48,717 nucleotides of DNA from Oscillospiraceae bacterium (GTDB taxonomy: Bacteria; Bacillota; Clostridia; Oscillospirales; Oscillospiraceae), in NCBI GenBank assembly GCA_017522015.1, contig JAFXAW010000001.1:1-48717 (forward strand), read 5' to 3'. The position numbers were made by a program, and so were the translations under genes. Below, piece after piece: positions 1-9,900 of the stretch. Each line of letters opens with the position of its first letter. Position 1 is the first letter of the stretch. The notes beneath the pieces were generated by a model. It saw nothing but the letters and a program-made list of their open reading frames with translations, had not been told where the DNA came from and made no database searches.

Positions 1-1
1 A

Positions 2-301
2 GGGATAAAACAAGGCTACGCTATGCAGATCGGACCTAATAACATCCTACCTATACTCATACTCGGTTTGCTTAACACAGGTATCGGTTGCTATTTTTAT
101 TTTTCGTCTATCGGCAAGCTGAAAGTACAAACTGTGGCTATCTGCGGATATTTAGAGCCGTTGTCCGCTGTGTTGTTCTCGGTATCATTCTTGAAAGAAA
201 CAATGTTACCGTTACAGATTATAGGTGCAGTTCTTATCATCGGCGGAGCAATGATTGGAGAGTTGGTAAAACCAAAGAGAACAAAAAGCAGTACACAATA
301 A
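2..301 (+). CDS. EamA/DMT-family transporter, C-terminal part (5' end outside window)
   Basis: The frame is open from the window edge, so this is only the last ~100 residues of a longer protein. It shows three hydrophobic helices, with the pattern GYLEPLSAVLFS and a C-terminal helix rich in I, G and A, as in the second EamA repeat of drug/metabolite transporters. These are inner-membrane permeases whose substrate cannot be read from this fragment. An internal ATG at 23 has no ribosome binding site and lies inside the EamA repeat, so it is not the start. The gene is more A+T-rich than the core genes and lies on the presumed element side of the tRNA scar at 539-566. Confidence 0.75.
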   Translation, partial: GIKQGYAMQIGPNNILPILILGLLNTGIGCYFYFSSIGKLKVQTVAICGYLEPLSAVLFSVSFLKETMLPLQIIGAVLIIGGAMIGELVKPKRTKSSTQ

Positions 302-538
302 TAAACCGAGTGAACAGAAGTTAAATGGTATACTTTCGTAGGAATATTATCTCCACCCTAAATTAATCGTTTTTGCTAATTGCTTGCTAATGGGACAATG
401 TAAAGCGGCATAAAATCAGCAGCAACGGCGTAACACAAGATAACACATAGACACTAAAAAGCCTCTGACAGCAAGGGATTTTTAGGTATTACAAGGGATG
501 TGAAAGCCATTTCCCTCGGTATCTCCTAAGTGTTAGTT
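302..538. other. intergenic, no gene seen; presumed end of an integrated element
   Basis: No open frame with a ribosome binding site is visible. The stretch ends exactly where tRNA-like sequence begins, as expected for the terminal non-coding part of an element integrated into a tRNA 3' end. Confidence 0.4.
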
Positions 539-566
539 ACAGGTTCGATTCCTGTAGGGGGTGCCA
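539..566 (+). other. tRNA 3'-end fragment (T arm, acceptor strand, CCA), probable att site
   Basis: A 5-bp T stem (acagg/cctgt) encloses the loop ttcgatt. It is followed by an acceptor 3' strand AGGGGGT, discriminator G and encoded CCA at 564-566. No matching 5' acceptor strand, D arm or anticodon arm lies upstream, so this is not a functional tRNA. Tyrosine recombinases commonly integrate in tRNA 3' ends and leave such copies. The tRNA identity cannot be assigned from the fragment. Confidence 0.7.
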
Positions 567-567
567 T

Positions 568-599
568 AAGGGCCGAAAACGATGTGTTTTCGGCCCTTT
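568..599 (+). terminator. Rho-independent terminator of the former tRNA
   Basis: A 13-bp perfect stem (568-580 with 586-598), loop gatgt at 581-585, ends in TTT. It begins two bases after the encoded CCA, so it was probably the terminator of the intact tRNA gene. Confidence 0.8.
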
Positions 600-609
600 G
601 CGTTTCTTC

Positions 610-638
610 GCTCACTCGTTATTTCGAGTGAGCTTTTT
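610..638 (+). terminator. second tandem terminator hairpin
   Basis: A 9-bp stem (610-618 with 625-633), loop ttattt, is followed by TTTTT at 634-638. It isolates the giant gene downstream from read-through. The stretch 639-830 holds no gene I can support. Confidence 0.75.
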
Positions 639-830
639 GTTTTCACGGCGGCAAAAACAGGAACAAAAACCACGGTCCCGGCGTTATAACGGGCGGCGCA
701 TCCGCCGCCATTCATAACGGATACAGCCGCAGGAAAGGACCGCCAACCGGCACAAAAAAATAGCCGGCGGCTGAAGCCGGATGGGAGGCTTTCTTTTTGT
801 CTGAAACAGCGCAAAAACACTTAAAATCCA

Positions 831-859
831 TTGACATTATATAATAATAAGTATACTAT
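831..859 (+). promoter_or_regulatory. promoter of the giant surface protein gene
   Basis: A perfect -35 TTGACA (831-836), a 17-bp A+T-only-like spacer and -10 TACTAT (854-859). The leader to the ATG at 983 is about 115 nt. It contains an 11-nt dyad CGTGAATCACG at 945-955 and two TTTCACCC motifs near 900 and 929, which could be regulatory. The ribosome binding site AGGAAGGAG is at 966-974, 8 nt before ATG. Confidence 0.8.
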
Positions 860-982
860 ATTATGTTGGTGTTAAGATTCTGATTGCATCCGCACTTCAT
901 TTTCACCCACGCATAAATCCCCTTGCATTTCACCCCATAACTTGCGTGAATCACGTTTTCATAGTAGGAAGGAGAAAAAGCT

Positions 983-3900
983 ATGAAAAAGAGAATCATA
1001 AGTATGCTGCTCACGGTGCTGATGGTGGTTTCACTTTTCCCCAGCGGCGCACTGGCAGCGGAAAACGCAGCAGGTGACGGCAGTGCCGAAAACCCGTATC
1101 AGATCGGTGACATCGTAATCAACGACGGTTCGGCCGAGCCCGAAGGATATACGGCAGCAAATTCGCGCTGGACCAGAACAAGCGATGTTCCTGCATCCGA
1201 AAGCGTGGCATGTACGCTTGAAGAGCATGATCATGCCGCTGCGGGATGCGACGATGCGTGTGCTTTGGAGGAACATAAGCACACGGTTGAGAATGGTTGC
1301 ATCACTGTAACGCCGGCATACACCGTATGGACGCTGGAGCAGCATGATGAGCCCGCGATGTTCGCAGCCAACGACGCAGTTGCTCCGATTGCCGAAGACA
1401 CAAGCCTTCCGATTCACTTTTTCCTGGCTTCTCCCGGCAATATTACAAACCCCAACGGATCCTACGTAAACTATTACGGCCCCGGGTATTCGGACTGGAC
1501 GGGCGCCTATACCGTGCAGGGCATACAGGATTCTGATGCGTGGAGTCAGATGTACACCCAGACCGGCATCCGCAATGTCTACGATGAATCCACCGTCACG
1601 CAGTACATTGCTTCCTGGCCCAACGGTTACGATGCGGCTTCCTTTAAGGATTTCGGCAGCGTCACGATTGGTCGTCAGGTATACACCTCTGATAAGTACG
1701 AGATCAAGTGGGTTTCCATCATGTGCCGCGACAATGACTCGAACAACAGCGGGCTTCGCTGCAATCAGCGCAATTTTGACGGACCGCACATCCACGTTGA
1801 CGGCCTGCTGGTCGAGAAGGTCCAGCCCGGCGATATGGAGGTTTACAAGTCCATCCCCTCTGCGCTGACCAAGGATTTGAGATTCAACTTCACGCTGCAG
1901 AAGATGCTGCAGAACAGCCTGACCTCTCCTCCCGCGAGCGCGGACGCCATCGACGGCAGTTTTGCTCCCATGACGCTGACGGCTACAATCCCCGCAGGGC
2001 AGACCGAGGCGCAGATTATCGGCGGTTCGGAAATTTCTTTCGGTTATTATAAACTGACCGAAAATGCCTACCCGGGCTGGCTGACTTCCGGCATCGCGCT
2101 GACCGGCAGCAACGGAAGAACCGAAACCGTCAGCACAAACACGCTTTACATCTGCATCGCGCCCAACGGCACGGTTCAGTACAGCACCTCGGTTTCCGGA
2201 CCGTATTCCACGATGAGCCACGTGTCCGTTATTAACACATACGACCCGGCTTATGATCTCAGCACGAGCGTGGGCGCCGTGATTCTCAGCGGCGTGAAGC
2301 ATTGGGATGACAACAATAACGAGGCCGGACATCGCCCCGGCTCCATCACAGTCATTCTGAAGGCGGACGGACAGGAAATTCAGAGAACTTCTGCCACCGC
2401 ACCGAATTGGAGCTATTCGTTTGACGTTTCAACCGTGCCCAATCCCACGGAAGTTGAATTTACCGTCGAGGAACTCCCCGTGGCGGGATATACGCTGACC
2501 GAGAAGCATGACCCGGATGTTATTTTTGTCAGCCCCACAGATGCCGGTGGCTGGACAAGAACCACCACTTGCAGCCAGCTGGAGTTTGTAAACGAAACAG
2601 CAAGCGACGGCGAAGTAATTCGCCAGACGGTTGTTCTTGCAAAGACAACCGATCAGATTGCCGTCTTTTGGACGCCCAATCCTTTGGCACAGCACGAGCG
2701 TGACATCGTGATTGACTCTACGAAGGGCCTCAGCGGTCTCGGAAATCCCAAAAGTTACCTCTTCTTCAGCGGTGAAGGTGAATCCGTTGAGTACGGCATT
2801 ACAGCTACAAGCACAACCGTTACGTTTGAGGCGACAAACAACTGGTCCATGTTCTGGGTGGGCACGTTCCATCGACAGTCTTCCGAAACCGCAGACTGCT
2901 CTTTGACCAACGCACTGTCTACGATTACAATTCAGGCCCAGAAAGTATGGGACGATGACAACAACCGCGACGGCATCCGTCCCGATTCCGTAACGGTTGA
3001 GCTGCTCGCAAACGGCACTTTGGTTGAAACCGCAGTTCTGAGCAACGCCACCTCCTGGACCAAGCAGTGGCACAACATGCCCGAATACGCAAACGGCAAG
3101 AAGATCACCTACACGATCCAGGAAATCTCCGTTCCCGCCGGATACACGGCTGCGTACTCTTCAGACGAAACGGGCAGATTGTATGTAACCAACACGCACG
3201 CTCCCGAGACGATTGAAGTTACCGCCGTCAAGCATTGGGAAGATGACAACAACCGTGACGGCATCCGCCCCGATTCTGTTGTTCTGACACTTTATGCCGA
3301 CGGCATCCCCACCGGCAAAACCGTTACCGTCACGAAAGCCGGCAACTGGACAGCAAGCATCAGCGGCCTGGAAAAGTATGTTAACGAAAACGGCGTTGTC
3401 CGTGAAATTGTATACACGCTGGTAGAAAGAAATGCACCCGCAGGTTATCAGTCCACCACAAACGGAACATCGGTTACAAACACGCACACCATTGAAACCA
3501 TCGATGTTCCCGTGAACAAAGTGTGGAATGACGCAAACGACCAGGACGGCAAGAGACCCGACGAAATTATCGTTGTGCTTTATGCCGACGGTGTTGAAGT
3601 GGCCAGAATGCCCATCACGGCAACGGGCAACTGGGCAGGCATTTTTGAGGACATGCCCAAGTACAAGGCCGGCGCGGTGGGACAGGCCATCCGCTACACC
3701 GTAGATGAAGCCGAAGTGCCTGAAGGCTACACCAAGTCCGTTAACGGCACCACCATCACAAACAGCCATACTCCCGAAACCGATACCTTTACGGTTATCA
3801 AGAAATGGCATGACTTTGACAATAACGACGGCAAGCGTCCCTATGCAGTTGAAATCGAGCTCTACAAAAACGGTCAGCCCACCGGCAGAGTCGTTACTTT

Positions 3901-6900
3901 GACTGCAGAGAATCAGTGGACTGCAAGCTGGGCTGATGTGCCGCTCTATGAAGAAGGCGTAAGAATCAGCTACACCACCGTAGAGGTTGCAGCATATATC
4001 ACAGCGGAAGATCTGCGCAGCGGCAACCCGACAAACGTTTCCGATACGGGATACACAGTCCGCCATGATGACTATGATCGCGTAAATCATATCTCTACTG
4101 TCACAAACAGCTACACGCCCGAACTGGTAACGCTGGATATTCAGAAGACCTGGAATGACGGCAACAACCAGGATGGCATTCAGCCCGATTCCGTTACTTT
4201 CTATCTGTGGATGACGACGGATGCTGCCAAGCTTCACCTTGCCCCCAGCGAGGCAAACGGCTGGACGCAGGTAAAAGGTGTCGACGGCGCGCAGATGAGC
4301 GCAATCCTCGCGCGGCATACTGACGGTTCGTGGATCGATGCCGAGTTCACAGGTCTGCCCAAGTATAAGAGCGGCAATGTGATCTACTACGCTGTGACAG
4401 AAAAACCCATTGCCGGTTACACGCCCAGCTACGAACTGGATCCCGCAGTCGGCATGGTTCATGTTACCAACACGCACGAAGTGGAGAAGACAGACGTTAC
4501 TGTAACCAAGGTCTGGGACGACGCGAACAACCAGGACGGCATCAGACCCACGTCCGTAACGCTGTATCTCTACGGAAGAGACAAGCAGACGCCCATTGAT
4601 GAACAGACCATTAGCGCCGATGCCAACGGCAACTGGAGCTACACATGGACCGGTCTGGACAAGAACTACGCCGGCCAGGAGATTATCTACACCATAAGAG
4701 AAAAAGCGGTTGAGGGATATACGCCCAGCTACGTGGAAACGAGCAACCGCACGGCGATCACAAATCATTATACCCCCGAAACCACATCCGTTGACTTTGC
4801 GAAGATTTGGGATGACGCCGGCAACCAGGATGGCATCAGACCCAGAAGCATCACAATCACGCTGTACGCAAACGGCGAAGCGGTTGACACCAAGACTGTA
4901 ACCGCTGCTCAGAACTGGAGCGGCACCTTTGAGAATCTGCCCAAGTACGACGCCGGCAATGTGATTGTCTACACGGTGGATGAGACAGACGTTCCCGCGG
5001 GTTACACAAAATCCGTCAGCGGCAACGTGATCACCAACTCCCACGCGACAGAAAAAACCAGCGTTGAAGCCCGTAAGGTTTGGGTGGACAACAACAATCA
5101 GGACGGCCTCCGTCCCCAGCAGATCACGCTGGTCCTTTACGCGAACAACGTTGAGGTGGATCGCAAGACCGTTTCCGCTGCCGAGAACTGGGCTTACACC
5201 TGGAATAATCTCGACAAATTCGCCGGCGGCGCTGAGATTGTCTACACCGTTGACGAGGCAGGTGTTCCGGACGGTTACACAAAGACTGTTGACGGAAACG
5301 TGATCACAAACACGCACGTTCCCGCAACAACAGACATTACGGTTACAAAAATCTGGAACGACGACGGCAACCGGGATAACAAGCGCCCCAGAACCATCGT
5401 AATCAGATTGTTCGCTGACGGCGCAAGTGAGCCCGTGCGCGAGGAAACCGTGTTCGGTTTTGAAACCACCTGGACGCACACATTTACAGATCTGCCCGTA
5501 AAGAATAACGGCGCGGCCATTACTTACACCGTTGATGAGGCAGAGGTGCCCGCAGGCTATACCAAAACCGTTAACGGCACTACCATCACAAACACATACA
5601 CACCCGAAACAACCTCTGTTTCCTTTAACAAGGTATGGAGGGACAGCAACAACCAGGACGGCAAGAGGCCGGAGAATGTAACGGTTATTCTCTATGCCGA
5701 CGGCATTGAGAAACAGCGTATGACGGTTGGCGAAACCGAGAACTGGGAGGGCACATTTGATAATTTGCCCAAATACCAGACCGGCAAAGTGGGGCAGCTC
5801 ATCACGTACACGGTAGATGAAGCTGAAGTTCCCGCCGGTTACACAAAGCTCGTTTCCGGCACCACAATTACCAACGCATATACACCCGAGACCGTTGCAG
5901 TCTCTGTATCCAAGGCATGGGATGACGCGAACGATCAGGACGGCATCAGACCGGAGAGTGTTACCGTTCGTCTCAGCAATGGCGAGTCCGTCAGGCTGGA
6001 TGCTTCCAACGGTTGGAAACACACTTTCACAAATCTGCCCCGTTACGAAAACGGCGTTGAAATTCAGTATACGATTACGGAGGACGCTGTAACAGGTTAC
6101 ACCGCGCAGATTACCGGCGATGCTGCAACGGGCTATCACGTCACAAACAAGCACATTCCCGAAACCACCACTGTCTCCGTCGAAAAGGTATGGAACGACA
6201 ATGACAACGTGGACGACACCCGTCCCGCATCCATTACGCTCCACATCAGGAAAAACGGCGAGCATATGGGTGAGAGCTATAAAAAGGTCGTCAAGCCCGA
6301 TGCCAACGGCGACTGGACCGCAAGCTGGACCAATCTGCCCAAATATGAAGAGGGCAAGCTGATTAACTACACCGTTGAAGAAGAGCCTGTTGGAAACGGC
6401 TATTATTCCGGCGGTGAATGGGTCAATGGCGTTTTCCGGCTCACCAACACCCGCGCGCAGGATAAGGTTGCACTCACCGTGCAGAAGCGCTGGGATGACG
6501 CAAACAATCAGGACAACATCCGGCCTTATGGCGTTGTGGTTCAGCTCTATGCCGACGGTACGGCATACGGAAATCCCGTAACCCTCACGGCTGCAAACAA
6601 CTGGCATTATGTTTGGGTGGATCTGCCCGAGAATGCCGCGGGAGCCGAAGGCGAAGCCATTGCCTATACGGTTGAGGAGCTGCACTACGTTGACGGCAAT
6701 AACAACGAGATCAAGCTGACAGATCTTGCCTATACGCAGCCCGACGGTGTTGACGGCATCGTGGACGCCATGACCGGAACTGTTGTGATCACCAACAAGC
6801 ACATTCCGGACACAATCAACATTCCCGTAACCAAGGTTTGGGCAGACGGCAACAACCAGGACGGTCTGCGCGTTCCCGTTAAAGTTGCGCTCTACAGAAA

Positions 6901-9900
6901 CGGTGAGAACACCGGCAAGACTGTAACGCTCAGCGAAGCGAACGGCTGGACTGCCGAGTTTAAGGATCTGCCCGTACACCACGGCATTGGCGTAGACAAC
7001 ATCTACACGGTTGAAGAAGTGGAAACACCGGCAGCTTACACCGTTGAGATCACCGGTGATGCTGCAGGCTTCACGGTCACAAACACGCATACACCCGAAG
7101 TTGTGGACATCCCCTTCGAGAAGGTATGGAATGATGCAAACAACCAGGATGGCCTGAGACCGCAGAGCATTGAAATCACGCTGTACGCGGACGGCAAGGC
7201 TGTGCAGACGAAGACTGTCTCGGCCGCGGAGAACTGGAGCGGCACATTCGAGAACCTGCCCAAGTTCGATGCAGGAACCGCAATCGGGTATACGGTGGAT
7301 GAAGCTACCGTGCCGGCGGGTTATGAAAAAACCGTCGCAGGAAGCACCATCACCAACACCCATGTCCCCGAAACGATTTCTGTCACAACAGAAAAAGTGT
7401 GGGAGGACAACGGCAACCAGGACGGCAAACGCCCCGCAACTGTCACCGTATATCTGCTGGCAAACGGCGTACCCACCGGAAGCGCTGCCACGCTGAGCGA
7501 GACAAATGGCTGGAAGCACAGCTGGGATGGTCTTGACAAGTTCGATGGCGGCGCCGAGATCGCCTATTCTGTCAAGGAAGCTGTTGTCGGCAACGGATAC
7601 CACACAACGATTGACGGTTTCACGGTTACCAACACATACGAACCCGAAAAGACTTCCGTCAACGTATGGAAGCAGTGGGACGATGCAAACAACCAGGATG
7701 GTTACCGTCCGGCAAAGATCACCGTAAAGCTGTATGCAAACGGCCAGGAAAAGGCTTCCGCAGAGCTTAGCGCGCAGAATGGCTGGCATCACTCCTTCTC
7801 GGGACTGGACAAGTATGCAGGCGGTGTGCTTATCGATTACACAATCGATGAAGTCCGCGTGGATCAGTACACAACAAAGATCACCGGTAATGCCGCAACC
7901 GGATATACCATTACCAACACGCATGAAGCAGAGAAAACAGAAGTCACTGCCGAAAAAGCATGGGATGACGCAGAGAATCAGGACGGCAAGAGACCCACGT
8001 CCGTAACGCTGTACCTCTACGGAAGAGACAAGCAGACTCCCCTCAAGGAACAGACCATTAGCGCCGATGCCAGCGGCAACTGGAGCTACACATGGACCGG
8101 TCTGGACAAGAACTACGCCGGTCAGGAGATTATCTACACCGTAAGAGAAAAAGCGGTTGACGGATATACGCCCAGCTACGTGGAAACGAGTGACCACACC
8201 TCCATTACAAACCACCACACCCCCGAAACAACATCTGTTGACTTCGTAAAGGTATGGGATGACGCCGGCAACCAGGATGGCCTGCGGCCCAGGAGCGTTA
8301 CAGTCACCCTGTACGCAAACGGCGAAGCGGTTGACACCAAGACTGTAACCGCTGCTCAGAACTGGAGCGGCACCTTTGAGAATCTGCCCAAGTACAAAGA
8401 AGGCGCCCTTATTGCGTACACCGTGGACGAAACCGAAGTGCCCGCAGGTTACACCAAATCCGTCAGCGGCAATGTGATTACCAACTCCCACATCCCGATT
8501 ACCGCAAACCTCAATGTTGAAAAGGCATGGGATGATTTCAACAACAACGACGGCAAGCGTCCTTACGCTGTTGAAATCACGCTTCTGAAGAACGGCGACC
8601 CCACAAGTTTCGTTCTGATTCTTCAGGAGAACAACAACTGGCACGGTGTATGGGAAAATATGCCCCGTTACGAAAACGGTAACCTGATAAGCTATTCTGT
8701 TCTGGAAACCGCTTACTATCAGACTGCCGGTTCCGCACGTACGCCGGGAGCCCCTGAAGGTTACTCCGTGATGCATCGTTATGACTCCACGGATTACAAG
8801 AACCCTGTTGCCACGGTAACAAACTCGTATACGCCCGTAACCACCGGCCTTAACGTGCAGAAAACCTGGGATGACGATCACAACCGTGAAGGAAAGCGGC
8901 CTTCCGAAATCACCGTAACGCTGTATCGCAAAATCGGCGATAACGGCACATGGGAAATGATGAAGGGCAGCAACGGCAAACCCATCTCCGCTGTGCTGAA
9001 TGCAGAGAATGAGTGGGATGCAGACTTCACCGGATTGCCCGCATACAAGGATGGGCAGAAGATCATCTACAACGTTGTGGAAGACGATGTTGCCGGATAT
9101 AACCGCGGCGATGAATATGGCGAGCCCACAGATCCCAAGTACGTTCTCAATCCGAACACCAATGTTGTTACGATCACAAACACACGCAAGATCAACCGTG
9201 ATGTTTCTGTTGAAGTGACGAAGGTTTGGGACGACATGAACGATCAGGATGGCATCCGTCCTTACGCTGTTGTTGTGGAGCTCTACGCCAACGGCATTCC
9301 CACCGGTGTCACAAAGGTCATCAGCGCTGAGACCGCCGGCGGAAAAGTTGCCTTTACCGGACTGTACGACTATTACATCGGAAAGCAGGTCATCTATACC
9401 GTTGAAGAAGTCGGGTATTACATGACTGCCGAAGCCTATAACAACGGTCTGGGCGAGATGACAAAGGGTGTGCCCGTCGGATACAAAGCCTCCGTAAGCA
9501 CAGTGCATTCCGACGGCAGCAATGTCGTGGATGTAAAGCTCACAAACCGCCACGAACCCTCTAAGATTTCCATCCCCGTATACAAGACCTGGGATGATGC
9601 AAACGATCAGGACCGTATGCGTCCCGGCACGGTAGAAGTAACGCTCTGCGCCAACGGCGTAAAGACAGCTCAGGTGCTGAAATTGAGCGCAGACACCAAC
9701 TGGAGCGGCGTGTTTGCCAATGTGGACGAATACGCACAGGGCGAAAAGATTGCCTACACGATCGTGGAAACCGCCATCACCGGCTACAACGTGGATGAAG
9801 ATGGTGTTGCGCAGGATCTGATTGTTCCGGTCAAGGATGGCATGATTGACATTGTGAACGTTCACGAAGTCATGAAGACCACGGTAACCGTGAACAAGCA

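Noticed and set aside
533-820. 95-codon minus-strand frame
   Set aside because: It runs through a tRNA fragment and two terminators.
1031-3073. Further antisense frames over the adhesin head
   Set aside because: Same register as the larger antisense frame and the same codon-usage explanation.
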